Part shown: one piece after another, positions 1-8,946 of the stretch | How positions within the stretch are numbered: position 1 is the stretch's first letter | How the letters are laid out: each line of letters begins with the position of its first letter | Source: Tunturibacter gelidoferens | GTDB lineage: Bacteria; Acidobacteriota; Terriglobia; Terriglobales; Acidobacteriaceae | Assembly (NCBI RefSeq): GCF_040358255.1 | Contig: NZ_CP132938.1 | Location: 5,270,001-5,334,000 of the forward strand | Reading direction: 5' to 3' | DNA length: 64,000 nucleotides | Program-made: the position numbers and the translations under genes | Notes under the pieces: model-generated | What the model was told of the DNA's origin: nothing | Database searches by the model: none | The model's input: the letters and a program-made list of their open reading frames with translations, nothing else

Positions 1-1
1 G

Positions 2-3000
2 GTCACGGTCACCGCCCAGAGCACCGGCCTGACTCGCGAATCCAAGACGGACAGCGCCGGCCACTATCTGATTCCTTTGCTCCCTGTCGGAAGTTTCACC
101 GTGCGCGTCGACTTCACCGGCTTCCAAAGCACAGAAGCCAAAGATCTCAATCTTCAGATTGGCGAAGCCCGCGAACTCAATTTTTCCATCACTCCTGCAA
201 CCGTAGTCTCTACCGTGACGGTCTCCGGGGACGCGGTAACTGCCGAGACCACGAATCCTTCTCTCGGCCAGGTCATCACCTCGCAGCAGGTGTCGCAGCT
301 TCCCTTGAACGGTCGCGACTTCGTCCAACTCGCCACGCTCACTGCAGGCGCTACAGCAGAGACCAACCCCAACAGCTTTTTCACCTCCGGCACCGACAGC
401 GAAGTGGCCGCGCGCGGTTCCTTCTCTCTGTCGGTTGGCGGTTCCCGGCCCAACAGCACCGATTGGCTGCTCGATGGAGTCGACAATAACGAACTGACGG
501 CGGGCGGAATCGGCGTCTTCTCTTCCATCGACGATATCCAGGAATTCAAAGTACTCACCTACAGCTACTCCGCGGAATACGGCTCCCGCGCCGGCCCCAC
601 CGTGCTGGTCACAACCAAGTCGGGTACAAATGACTTCCACGGATCTCTCTTCGAGTTCGTCCGTAACACCGCCTTCGACGCGAAGGGGGACTTTGACACT
701 ACAACCCCGAAGTTCAATCTGAATCAATTTGGCGGCTCTATCGGAGGACCGATCCTCCACAACAAAACGTTTTTCTTCGTGGATGGCGAGCAGAAGTATC
801 AGCGTCAAGGAATCACCTTCACCGGTCTGATTCCTTCACTGGCCATGCGCAAAGGCGATTTCTCGGCCGACCCCTTCGGTACCAATATTTCGACAGGCAC
901 CAATGGCGCCTTCAATCCCGTCATCGCTAACCCGAATATGTTCGGCTCAGCCAACCCTTACTTCCAGTGCGACGCCTCCGGCACTCCAATACCCGCGAAC
1001 CCCGACGGCAGCCAGGCACCAGGAACCCCCTGCAACAAGATTCCTTCAGACCTGATCAACAGCGCTGGTCAGGGCCTGCTCAATATCTATCCTGCGCCCA
1101 ACGCTTCCGGTGGGAGCTACAACTATGTCAACGAGCCCGTCCGCGTCCTGAACGAAACCAAATTCGATATTCGACTGGATGAGACGCTCACGACCAAGGA
1201 CAACCTGTTTGGCCGCTTCAGCTACGACCAGGCGTTTTCTTTTGCGCCCGGCGGCGCGCCCGGCCTCGCCGAACAAAATGCCTTCGGCAGTAATGAAAAC
1301 CTGATCAATCACGCACGCAATGCAGGCATCGGCTGGAGCCACGTGTTCGCGGCCAACACACTCAACCAGGCCACCTTCGGCTACGACCGCATCTTCAACT
1401 ACATTGACTCACAGGGTAACTTCACCTGCGGATCTGCCCTCCTGGGCATTCCCAATGCCAATACCGGCTGCTCGGCCACCGGTACCCCCCTTGCCGGAGG
1501 ATCCTACAGTCAAGGTGTGGTTTCCGTCTCGCCCACCAGCGGATATTGGGCAATCGGCGATCGTGGCTACTCTCCCTTTCAGGGTGGAACCAATATCTAC
1601 TCCTTCAAAGACGATCTCGACCTGATCCGCGGCAAACACGATATTCACGTCGGCATCGATCTCCGTGCCAATCAGATGAATGTCGGCACAGAAGCCTTTG
1701 GATCCGGCTTTCTGCTCCCCGGTGTCACGGGCAACTTCAGCGGGGCAGGTGTAGCCCCCGGCAATCCCGAGGCCGACCTGCTGATGGGGATTAGCGGCGG
1801 CGCCATCCACGACCAGACATTCAATGGTGCAGTCACAGGCCGCCGCTGGAAGATCGTAAGACCCTTCGTCGAGGATGACTGGCGGATCATCCCGTCGCTG
1901 ACCCTCAATCTGGGCCTGGCGTGGGCCGTCACGAGTCCGATCACCGAGGTCCATGACCGGATGGCGAACTACATCCCCTCGACCCGAGAGCTTCAGATCG
2001 CAGGCCAGAACGGAGTGAGCCGATCGGCGGGCATCAATAGGTTCGGAGGCGCATACGAACCCCGTCTGGGCTTCGCCTGGAAGGTTCTCGGCAGCGACAA
2101 GACCGTGCTTCGCGGCGGCTTCGGGATCTATCACGACTCGGTCTGGAGCCAGGGCGCGCAGGGCCTGTGGCAAAATCCGCCCAACCTCGGCGAAACCGAT
2201 CAATTCCATGGAGCGGGCTGCGCCTTTGCGACTTCATTCTGCGCCCTCAACGGCCAGACACCTTCGGGAACCTTCTTCCTCTCCGACGGCTTTCCGATTC
2301 CGCCCACGCCGGGGACTGTGGCCAACTTCCAAGGCACGTTCTACTACCAGCCACCCAACTTCCAGCCCGGCAGGGTTCATCAATATAACGTCAACGTGGA
2401 ACGCCAGCTGCCAGGCGATGTTCTGCTCACCGCTGGCTATGCCGGCGCGGTCGCCGGCCACATACTGGTAAGCGGCAATGCCATCAACGTCAACAGCCCT
2501 TCTGCTTGCGGAGTCGACTCTACCTATACGATCGGCTGCCTGCCCGGCGGCGCACCCTACATCTATCCCTACCCCACCGAGAACTTTAACTCGATCATTC
2601 TCTTTGGCGATGTGGGCAAAACCCACTACAACTCGCTGCAGATCAAAGCAGAGACCAAGACGCCCAAGCATGGCCTTTACGCGCTGATCGCTTACACCTA
2701 CTCGCGCACCTACGACAATGGTCTAAGCGACGGCCTTGGCTCGTTGTTGAGCGCCCCCTATTTCCCATTGCCCAACTGGGAAAACCTCGACTGGGGACTG
2801 TCGCAGATCAACCTGAATCACAGCTTCACTGCGAGCATCATCTATGACCTGCCAGTCGGCAAAGGCAAAGCGTTCGGAAGCACCTGGGGCCCTGTGACCG
2901 ACACTCTTCTCGGCAACTGGCAGGTCACGCTGATTCAAAGGATCTCCTCCGGGTTCCCGGTTCCTCTGATCGACACCAGTAACCAGTCGGGCGCTAACTT

Positions 3001-3439
3001 CAATGAAGCCGGCAATGGCTTCAATTACAACCGGCCCGACCAGATTCCCGGCTGCGATACGCACGCAGCAAGTCACAGCCACTACCAGTGGATCAACCCT
3101 GCTTGCTTCGCCCCCCCTCAGGCCCAACAATTTGACAGCACCGGTAAGTTAATCGTCCCCGGCAAGCTCGGCAATGCCAATCGTGTCCCGGTCTCGGGAC
3201 CCGATTTCGTCAACTCTGACTTCTCACTCATCAAGCAATTTCGCTTGCCACGTGAGATGGGCTTGAACTTCCGCGCTGAGTTCTTCAACCTGTTCAATCA
3301 TCCGCAATACGGATCGCCAATCGCCGACATCAACTTCAATTCACCGGCTGCGGGCACGGTCTCCCCTTTCTTCGGCTCAGTGAACTCCACTGTCAACAAT
3401 CCGCGCTTAATACAACTTGCCCTCAAGCTAACGTTCTGA
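2..3439 (+). CDS. Oar-like TonB-dependent receptor, 5' end outside the window
   Basis: The frame is open from base 2, so the gene begins upstream; the first methionine-capable codon (TTG at 77) is internal. The first visible residues (about 50) resemble the end of a carboxypeptidase-regulatory-like beta-sandwich, followed by a plug region with LPLNGRDFVQL and LDGVDNNELTAGG, both typical of the large Oar-like receptors that are expanded in Acidobacteriota. The rest, roughly 950 residues, is rich in alternating aromatic and polar stretches and ends in LALKLTF, a C-terminal aromatic typical of outer-membrane barrels. By family the protein would sit in the outer membrane and import a large ligand, often glycan-derived, using TonB energy; the substrate cannot be told from sequence. 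A hairpin region follows the stop codon. Confidence 0.9.
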   Translation, partial: VTVTAQSTGLTRESKTDSAGHYLIPLLPVGSFTVRVDFTGFQSTEAKDLNLQIGEARELNFSITPATVVSTVTVSGDAVTAETTNPSLGQVITSQQVSQLPLNGRDFVQLATLTAGATAETNPNSFFTSGTDSEVAARGSFSLSVGGSRPNSTDWLLDGVDNNELTAGGIGVFSSIDDIQEFKVLTYSYSAEYGSRAGPTVLVTTKSGTNDFHGSLFEFVRNTAFDAKGDFDTTTPKFNLNQFGGSIGGPILHNKTFFFVDGEQKYQRQGITFTGLIPSLAMRKGDFSADPFGTNISTGTNGAFNPVIANPNMFGSANPYFQCDASGTPIPANPDGSQAPGTPCNKIPSDLINSAGQGLLNIYPAPNASGGSYNYVNEPVRVLNETKFDIRLDETLTTKDNLFGRFSYDQAFSFAPGGAPGLAEQNAFGSNENLINHARNAGIGWSHVFAANTLNQATFGYDRIFNYIDSQGNFTCGSALLGIPNANTGCSATGTPLAGGSYSQGVVSVSPTSGYWAIGDRGYSPFQGGTNIYSFKDDLDLIRGKHDIHVGIDLRANQMNVGTEAFGSGFLLPGVTGNFSGAGVAPGNPEADLLMGISGGAIHDQTFNGAVTGRRWKIVRPFVEDDWRIIPSLTLNLGLAWAVTSPITEVHDRMANYIPSTRELQIAGQNGVSRSAGINRFGGAYEPRLGFAWKVLGSDKTVLRGGFGIYHDSVWSQGAQGLWQNPPNLGETDQFHGAGCAFATSFCALNGQTPSGTFFLSDGFPIPPTPGTVANFQGTFYYQPPNFQPGRVHQYNVNVERQLPGDVLLTAGYAGAVAGHILVSGNAINVNSPSACGVDSTYTIGCLPGGAPYIYPYPTENFNSIILFGDVGKTHYNSLQIKAETKTPKHGLYALIAYTYSRTYDNGLSDGLGSLLSAPYFPLPNWENLDWGLSQINLNHSFTASIIYDLPVGKGKAFGSTWGPVTDTLLGNWQVTLIQRISSGFPVPLIDTSNQSGANFNEAGNGFNYNRPDQIPGCDTHAASHSHYQWINPACFAPPQAQQFDSTGKLIVPGKLGNANRVPVSGPDFVNSDFSLIKQFRLPREMGLNFRAEFFNLFNHPQYGSPIADINFNSPAAGTVSPFFGSVNSTVNNPRLIQLALKLTF

Positions 3440-3491
3440 GGTTACGTGCCGAATCGGCGGACTCGTCTTTTAGCGAGTCAGCGGGAAGTAG

Positions 3492-3547
3492 GCGAGTTAG
3501 CAAGTCAGCGAGAAGTTCGCTAGCTTGCTAACTCGCTGACTTGCTAA
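3492..3547. terminator. Nested inverted repeats after the receptor gene
   Basis: Two overlapping perfect inverted repeats are visible. A 16-bp pair (3497-3512 with 3532-3547, TTAGCAAGTCAGCGAG) overlaps a 13-bp pair (3492-3504 with 3524-3536, GCGAGTTAGCAAG), so the RNA could fold in two mutually exclusive ways. The site lies between two convergent genes, the receptor and the rhomboid protease, so a two-way terminator is likely. There is no long T tract on either strand, so intrinsic termination is not certain. Confidence 0.5.
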
Positions 3548-3553
3548 GCAGAT

Positions 3554-4384
3554 CTACTTAAGCTTGGTGATGAAGTACGCGAAGAGGAAGAGCAGAAACG
3601 CGGCGGCGGCGAAGGTGAGCTTCTGCCGCGCGAGGTAGCGGGTGCGGCCGGAGGTCATGCGCGGCACCAGAGGAACACCCAGCGCCAGCCCGCTCAGAAA
3701 CCCGCCGATGTGGGCGTGGTTGTCGATCCGGACAATACTGGTAAAGTTGGCGCCGATTCCGATGATCAGGTTCAACACCGCGAACTGAATCACGGAGCGG
3801 CGGAGCCGCTTGAGCTCGAACGCCGGGATGGGCAGCTTCTTGTTCGACAGCAGAACGATCAGGATACCGGCGATGCCGAAGACCGCACCCGAGGCTCCCG
3901 CGCCAACCGAGCCGTAGTCTCGAAAGACCACATTGAAGAACAGTCCGAGCAGGTTGCCAGAAATGCCCGTAATGACATACACCGCGATCAACCCAAAGGG
4001 ACCCAGCAGCGGCTCACCGAGCAGTCCCAGGTTCCAGAGGCACCACATGTTGGTCGCGATATGGAGCAGGCCGACGTGGACAAAGGTAGCCGTAAGCAGG
4101 CGATACCACTGACCGTGCATAATGAACTCGGTGTTGGTGGCACCGAAGTAGAGCAGCTGGTTGGGCGTTGGGTTGCTGGGCGAGACTCCCCGAAAGATCA
4201 TGTAGCAGAAGACCGCGATGTTGATCCCAAGCAGAATGTAAGTACCCGGCGTGGCGAGAATGTTCCAGCCGCGTTCGCGGGAGTTCGGGCGCGAGACCTC
4301 GCGCTCGTAGTCGGGGATCGGCTGAGCGGGGACCGCGTCGGTGTGCGGCGGAAGGACTTCGCCTTCAGGAGTAGGGGGAGGCAT
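3554..4384 (-). CDS. Rhomboid family intramembrane serine protease
   Basis: 276 residues. A proline-rich cytoplasmic head of about 40 residues precedes six or seven hydrophobic segments. Rhomboid hallmarks are in order: HVGLLHIATN (about residues 103-112, the HxxxN element), GAGASGAVFG with the presumed nucleophile Ser165, and DNHAHIGGFLSG with the presumed catalytic His225. The family cleaves transmembrane helices near the membrane surface. The next gene upstream on the same strand, 136 bp away, encodes a two-helix membrane protein with a zinc-finger motif and is a possible substrate or partner (inference). The last hydrophobic stretch, near residues 258-274, would be the C-terminal helix. 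Confidence 0.9.
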   Translation of the reverse strand: MPPPTPEGEVLPPHTDAVPAQPIPDYEREVSRPNSRERGWNILATPGTYILLGINIAVFCYMIFRGVSPSNPTPNQLLYFGATNTEFIMHGQWYRLLTATFVHVGLLHIATNMWCLWNLGLLGEPLLGPFGLIAVYVITGISGNLLGLFFNVVFRDYGSVGAGASGAVFGIAGILIVLLSNKKLPIPAFELKRLRRSVIQFAVLNLIIGIGANFTSIVRIDNHAHIGGFLSGLALGVPLVPRMTSGRTRYLARQKLTFAAAAFLLFLFAYFITKLK

Positions 4385-4520
4385 GATGTTCTACTACGCT
4401 ATCAAATGCAAGGAGACGGTGGGGAGTCGTTCGTTAGAAGTAGTCGGAGAATGCCACTGCATCTCGAAAGGATCGATCCCAGGCCACCATCTAACGATCA
4501 CTAAGTGTTCAAGACTGTCT

Positions 4521-5012
4521 TCAGGCGGCGTCCTTGGTAAAGCGGTCGCGGAGGTCTGCGGGGATACGCTGCTGGACGATGCTGCCGATAAAGCCGGGAA
4601 GCGGGGTCGCGACGGCAACCAGCACCCAGAGGAGAGTCGAGAAGATCAGGCCGGCAATCGCGACAGCCTCAAGCGAGACGGCCACAGCGTGGGCCTGGTT
4701 CAGATGAACCCGAACCGTGTTGATGTGGGTGACGACCTCGACCCGGTGAATGACCACCGCAGCCAGCAGAAAGGCAACAATCGAAAGGGTGCTCACGCTG
4801 ATCAGAAGCACATCGATGGTACGGGCGATGCGCTGGCGGCGACGGCAATGACTGCAATCTGACAGATGCTGGTCGTAGTCCGTGCGCATGGCCGGAGACA
4901 GACCCGAGATGTCATAGCGCCAACCGGAGAGAATGTCCCCCACTACCTGATCGATGCAACCCGAGGTGTGAGTTCTGCGGTTGACGGGAAATGCTAACGC
5001 TGTTTTTTTCAT
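4521..5012 (-). CDS. Membrane protein with anti-sigma-like zinc-finger motif
   Basis: 163 residues, no family recognised with confidence. The N-terminal cytoplasmic part contains His49-x3-Cys53-x2-Cys56 (HLSDCSHC), the signature of ZAS/zf-HC2 anti-sigma domains, with another cysteine at position 19. Two hydrophobic helices follow (about 67-88 and 107-136) and a short charged tail. No sigma factor gene is adjacent, so a role as an anti-sigma factor is only suggested. The start ATG gives a sensible lysine-rich N-terminus. It is followed on the same strand by the rhomboid protease gene. Confidence 0.7.
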   Translation of the reverse strand: MKKTALAFPVNRRTHTSGCIDQVVGDILSGWRYDISGLSPAMRTDYDQHLSDCSHCRRRQRIARTIDVLLISVSTLSIVAFLLAAVVIHRVEVVTHINTVRVHLNQAHAVAVSLEAVAIAGLIFSTLLWVLVAVATPLPGFIGSIVQQRIPADLRDRFTKDAA

Positions 5013-5118
5013 CAGTTTATAGTCACCATTCTATCCTGTTTGATAGCCGGAAGAAAGGAAAGGATTCATCGAATCGTAACCCTTGGAGTACCCTCACTAA
5101 GCGCCTGAAAATGCAGCA

Positions 5119-6198
5119 CTAAAGAGTGATTGGATCGAGCGGAACAGCCTGTCCAGCCAAAAGAATCCGGTTACCGAGCAGCGTCGGTTGGTTACCCAGC
5201 GCCTGCTCCGCAGAAAGACGCGCAAGTTCGGGAGCATTGTTGGACTCGGAGAGGTGGCCGAGGACGATCCAGGCAGCGCCGCCGTCGTAGTCTTTTTGCA
5301 GAAACTCGGCAGTCGCGTGATTGGACAGGTGGCCGACCCGCGAGAGCACGCGCTGCTTGACCGACCAAGGGTAGGGGCCGTCGCGGAGCATCTCTAGATC
5401 GTGGTTTGACTCCAGCAACAAGACGTCGATGCGCTTGAGGGCGGCCTTGACGTTGGGGGGCATGTAGCCAAGGTCGGTGGCCAGCGCCATGCGAATCCCC
5501 TCGGCCTCGAAGACGAATCCACAAGGGTCGGCCGCATCGTGCGGGATGGTAAAAGGGGTGATCTCGATGTCGCCGATTGAGAACTGGGTGCCGGAGTGGA
5601 AGTACTCCACGGCGGGAAGGTGCGTAGGATCAGCCTTTTGTTCAGCTTTCTGCGCGGCGGCGGATTCGGGCTCCGGACCGCAAAGCTCCTCTTCCTCGGG
5701 GTCGATGGGCAGCTCAAGCATCGCGTTGGGATCGTCGGAGCGGTTGAGCGCGGCGGCCTCGGCCGAGACGCTGGCGATCGCCTCGGACTGGGCGGCAAGC
5801 TGGGCGGCGAGGCCGGCAGCCTGGATACAAGTCGGGGTGCTCGTCGCGATAGCGGTCGCGCGGGCCTCCTTCTCGCGCTGCACGTGATCGAGCCACTTGG
5901 CGTAGGTCATCGTGGTGCGCGGGGTGAGCATCCGGACCCAGGCGCGATGAGTCGGTTCGGTAAAGAAAACAGGAATTTTGAGGCGGCGGGCGAGGACGGC
6001 GAGGCCCGCGATGTGGTCCTGATGTTCGTGCGTGACGAGGATGGCGTCGAGTCTGGCGGGATCTTCTCCCGCAACGGCCATGCGCTTCAAAAGTTCGCGG
6101 CAGGAGAGACCGGCATCGACCAGAACGCGCGTCCGGGAGCTGGCGATGACGGTGCTATTGCCTTTGGAACCGGAGGCGAGCACTGTCATACGCATCAT
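5119..6198 (-). CDS. MBL-fold metallo-hydrolase, YycJ/WalJ-like, with insertion
   Basis: 359 residues. The N-terminus MTVLASGSKGNST and the metal-binding HEHQDH (residues 57-62) match the YycJ/WalJ branch of the metallo-beta-lactamase fold; the later elements TIPHDAADPCGF, ALATDLGY and LESNHD supply the remaining metal ligands. Family members are usually near 260 residues. The excess lies in an alanine- and glutamate-rich segment at about residues 95-198, which interrupts the fold between early strands. Members are thought to be nucleases or phosphodiesterases linked to cell-wall or DNA metabolism; the activity here is not established. Three closely spaced ATG codons make the exact start uncertain by up to three residues. 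Confidence 0.85.
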   Translation of the reverse strand: MMRMTVLASGSKGNSTVIASSRTRVLVDAGLSCRELLKRMAVAGEDPARLDAILVTHEHQDHIAGLAVLARRLKIPVFFTEPTHRAWVRMLTPRTTMTYAKWLDHVQREKEARATAIATSTPTCIQAAGLAAQLAAQSEAIASVSAEAAALNRSDDPNAMLELPIDPEEEELCGPEPESAAAQKAEQKADPTHLPAVEYFHSGTQFSIGDIEITPFTIPHDAADPCGFVFEAEGIRMALATDLGYMPPNVKAALKRIDVLLLESNHDLEMLRDGPYPWSVKQRVLSRVGHLSNHATAEFLQKDYDGGAAWIVLGHLSESNNAPELARLSAEQALGNQPTLLGNRILLAGQAVPLDPITL

Positions 6199-6233
6199 TA
6201 GGTAAGAATACGCCGATTGGTTGTGACTATCTT

Positions 6234-6263
6234 GTCGGGGTAATCAGATTGGTTCACCCCGAC
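6234..6263 (-). terminator. Possible hairpin after the 83-residue gene
   Basis: GTCGGGGT (6234-6241) pairs perfectly with ACCCCGAC (6256-6263) around a 14-base loop, just after the small minus-strand gene. No strong T tract follows, so this may be a transcript end or a processing signal within an operon. Confidence 0.35.
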
Positions 6264-6272
6264 GACAGGGGT

Positions 6273-6524
6273 TCAAGCCTCCAGGCGACGAACCGAAGCG
6301 ATGTCGGAGAGAAGCGTCGAATGGCCTCCATTGCCGATCGCGACGAAGTTGCCGTGGGGACCAGGCTCAACCTTCAGATAGAAGACGTCCGGAGTCTCTT
6401 CGCCTTCGAAGACGAAGAGAATTTGGGCGAGGAACCGCTCCCCCTCGACGGTCTCTAAAGTGACGACGAGATCGATGCTGGACTTGAGAAGAGCGAGATC
6501 CTCACTGGTCATGGAATAGCTCAT
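6273..6524 (-). CDS. Conserved-looking hypothetical protein, 83 residues
   Basis: Small, soluble, acidic protein with no recognised domain. The sequence alternates predicted beta strands (VVTLETVEGERFLAQILFV) with a glycine-rich turn (GPHGNFVAIGNGG), which looks like a small beta-barrel or SH3-like fold rather than a random reading frame. It begins 6 bp after the MaoC-like gene and precedes the MBL hydrolase on the same strand, so all of these may share a transcript. Function unknown. Confidence 0.6.
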   Translation of the reverse strand: MSYSMTSEDLALLKSSIDLVVTLETVEGERFLAQILFVFEGEETPDVFYLKVEPGPHGNFVAIGNGGHSTLLSDIASVRRLEA

Positions 6525-6530
6525 TCTTTG

Positions 6531-6986
6531 CTAGACAGTGGGCCTGACGGGAGCAAGAAAGTTGACCGTCGAACGCATGACGACCTGGTCGCGCTGGTTG
6601 AAGGCGAGGGTGCGCGTGCGGACCACGCCGAACTCCTTGCGGGAGTTGGAGTGGCGCACGCCAACCACCTCGATCTCGGTACGGAGCGAGTCACCCGGTC
6701 GGACAGGCTCAGTCCAGCGCATCTCTTCGACGCCAGCGCCGATCATGCCGCCGGCGACCGTGATCGACTGCACGCGAAGGCGCATAACGACGGCCGCGGT
6801 GAGCCAACCCGAGGCAGCGAGGCCCTTGAAGAACGAGTTTTCGCCGGCGGCCTCGTCGAGGTGGAAGGGTTGCGGGTCGTACTTGCTGCCGAACTCTTTG
6901 ATCTCTTCGGCGCTCACCTTGGCCTGGCCAAGCGAGTGGAACTTCTGGCCTACGTAAAAGTCTTCGAAATAAAACTCCTGGGGCAT
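6531..6986 (-). CDS. MaoC-like (R)-enoyl-CoA hydratase
   Basis: 151 residues, the normal size for a single hot-dog MaoC domain. The hydratase signature D-x4-H is visible in YDPQPFHLDE followed by FFKGLAASGWLTAAVVMRL. The start ATG at 6986 was chosen over an upstream in-frame codon at 7058 because AGGAGA lies about five bases before it and the protein then begins MPQEFYFEDF, as homologues do. These enzymes hydrate trans-2-enoyl-CoA to the (R)-3-hydroxyacyl-CoA. It directly follows a 3-hydroxyacyl-CoA dehydrogenase gene, which suggests a shared role in fatty acyl or butanoyl-CoA metabolism. Confidence 0.85.
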   Translation of the reverse strand: MPQEFYFEDFYVGQKFHSLGQAKVSAEEIKEFGSKYDPQPFHLDEAAGENSFFKGLAASGWLTAAVVMRLRVQSITVAGGMIGAGVEEMRWTEPVRPGDSLRTEIEVVGVRHSNSRKEFGVVRTRTLAFNQRDQVVMRSTVNFLAPVRPTV

Positions 6987-7071
6987 TGTCTCTCCTGTTC
7001 CTTTGGATGCCGCGCTTCGCTTCAGGCTTCGGCTGGTTTCGTTAGTGTAAAGCCGCACGGACTCGTCTTGC

Positions 7072-7932
7072 TCAAGACGTGGGGTAAGTGTAGAAGCCGC
7101 GGCCTGATTTTCGTCCCAGCCAGCCGGCGTCGACCATACGAACCAGCAGCGGGCAAGGATTGTACTTCGGGCTGCCGAGACCGTCGGCGAGGACGCGCAT
7201 GATGTCGGCGCAGACGTCGAGGCCGATGAAGTCGGCGAGGGTGAGCGGACCCATCGGATGCGCCATGCCGAGCACGAAGACGTGATCTACAGCCTCAGCC
7301 GTCGCAACGCCTTCCATCACCGAGTAGATGGCCTCGTTGATCAGCGGCATCAGCACGCGGTTTGAGATGAAACCGGCGGCGTCATTGACCTCCACCGGCG
7401 TCTTACCGAGCTGCAGCGAGAGCGCATGAACGGCGTCGAAGGTCGCCTGTGAGGTCGCGAGGCCGCGGATAACCTCGACAAGCTGCATCACCGGTACCGG
7501 GTTGAAAAAGTGCATGCCGATGATTTGCTCCGGACGCTTGGTCACAGCGGCAAGCTTCGTAATGGAGATGGAACTGGTGTTCGTCGCGAGGATGGCGTCA
7601 GCAGAAAGGATGCGGTCGAGATCGCGGAAGATCTCCGACTTGATCGCAAACTTCTCCGTCGCCGCTTCAATGGCAAAGCTGCAACTGCCGAGAGCTTCAC
7701 GGTCGAGCGTGGGTGTAATGCGGGCTCTGGCCTCGTCGGCCTGCTGCTGGGTGAGCTTGTTCTTCGCTACTTCGCGTGCGAGGTTTTTTTCGATGGTGGC
7801 GAGCCCGCGATCAAGAAACGGCTGTTGCAGATCGTAGAGGACCACGTTGAAGCCGGAGCGGGCGCAGACGTGCGCGATGCCGTTGCCCATGGTCCCGGCG
7901 CCGAGGATTGCAATGGTTTTCAAGTCGGACAT
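7072..7932 (-). CDS. 3-hydroxybutyryl-CoA dehydrogenase
   Basis: 286 residues, typical for the single-domain-pair enzyme. The N-terminal Rossmann motif GAGTMGNGIA binds NAD(P). GMHFFNPVPVMQLVEVI carries the catalytic histidine and glutamate, and NDAAGFISNRVLMPLINEA plus the C-terminal helical domain (GPLTLADFIGLD) are diagnostic. It interconverts (S)-3-hydroxybutanoyl-CoA and acetoacetyl-CoA in the cytoplasm. The MaoC-like gene lies about 85 bp downstream on the same strand. The family includes Hbd and PaaH types and the sequence alone does not separate them. Confidence 0.93.
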   Translation of the reverse strand: MSDLKTIAILGAGTMGNGIAHVCARSGFNVVLYDLQQPFLDRGLATIEKNLAREVAKNKLTQQQADEARARITPTLDREALGSCSFAIEAATEKFAIKSEIFRDLDRILSADAILATNTSSISITKLAAVTKRPEQIIGMHFFNPVPVMQLVEVIRGLATSQATFDAVHALSLQLGKTPVEVNDAAGFISNRVLMPLINEAIYSVMEGVATAEAVDHVFVLGMAHPMGPLTLADFIGLDVCADIMRVLADGLGSPKYNPCPLLVRMVDAGWLGRKSGRGFYTYPTS

Positions 7933-7983
7933 AGAGGAGTTTCAGACGACTTCGCAGTGTAGCAGCTTGCGGGGGTATGCGGA

Positions 7984-8844
7984 TTAGGGACGGGGCAGAT
8001 CAGGGGCGACGGCGACCAGCAAGACGGTGATGTTGTCATTGCCGCCGTTCCGATTGGCAGTTGTAATCAGCTCTTCGCAAGCTATGATGAGCGCCGCCAT
8101 GGTCTGGGGCTTGGGAATCGACGTCAGAATCTCCGCGATCTCTTCGTCGCTGACCTCGTGGGTCAGACCGTCGGAGGCGAGCATATACACGTCGTTCGCC
8201 TGGGGACGGTGACTTTGAATCTCGGGCTGCACCGTGGCCTGCGAACCGATGGCACGAGTGATGAGGTTGCGCATGGGCGAGTGCGTCGCCTGATCGAGCG
8301 TGATCTGCCCGGCTCGAAGCTGCTCTTCGACCAGCGAATGATCGATGGTGAGTTGCTCGAGCTTGCCGCGACGCTGCCGGTAGCAGCGGCTGTCGCCAAC
8401 GTGGCCCAGCCAGAGCGTCGGAGGATCCGTGACTCGGGAGTTCAGATGATTGGCCGGCGAACGACGCGCGGCTGAAGCGTTGCCATTCTGGCCACTGTCG
8501 ACGGGCGTGTGCAGCAGCGCGACCAGCGTAGTGCCCATGCCGTTGTAATGCCTCGACTGGCGGGACTGCTGATAGACCGCCTGATTCGCCGCCTGAATCG
8601 CCGCATTCATGCGCGCCTCCGGCCTCTGCAGCTCTTCACCGCTTCCGGGTCGCGGCAGCGCGAGATTCGCCAGGAAGGTATCCGCGGCCAGAGTGCTCGC
8701 AACCTCTCCGGCTGCCGCTCCGCCCATGCCGTCGCAGACGACAAACGCCCCGATCTCCGGTGCTGCCGCGCAGGTGTCTTCATTGCCCTTACGGACGCGA
8801 CCGCGATGGGTGAGCATGGCGTAGATGAGGTGAGTGGCGGACAT
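7984..8844 (-). CDS. PP2C-family serine/threonine phosphatase
   Basis: 286 residues from the preferred start. Motifs typical of bacterial PP2C are in order: GRVRKGNEDTC, FVVCDGMGGAAAGEVAS (metal-binding aspartate), LWLGHVGDSRCYRQR, and ASDGLTHEVSDEEI followed by GGNDNITVLLV. It removes phosphate from Ser/Thr residues and usually opposes Hanks-type kinases; no kinase gene is in view. A low-complexity segment between the first and second thirds (SGQNGNASAARRSP) is a surface loop. An in-frame ATG at 8892 would add 16 residues that look unlike the family and would encroach on the divergent methyltransferase gene, so 8844 is preferred, though no clear ribosome site decides it. Confidence 0.9.
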   Translation of the reverse strand: MSATHLIYAMLTHRGRVRKGNEDTCAAAPEIGAFVVCDGMGGAAAGEVASTLAADTFLANLALPRPGSGEELQRPEARMNAAIQAANQAVYQQSRQSRHYNGMGTTLVALLHTPVDSGQNGNASAARRSPANHLNSRVTDPPTLWLGHVGDSRCYRQRRGKLEQLTIDHSLVEEQLRAGQITLDQATHSPMRNLITRAIGSQATVQPEIQSHRPQANDVYMLASDGLTHEVSDEEIAEILTSIPKPQTMAALIIACEELITTANRNGGNDNITVLLVAVAPDLPRP

Positions 8845-8946
8845 AGTCGAACGGGGCCGATGCAGACAGGCCATCCGAAGAGAACGATACACGTCGCAGC
8901 CGCCGAGACCAAGGGTACGTTAGTGTTAGGAGCGGAGAACGTTGGT

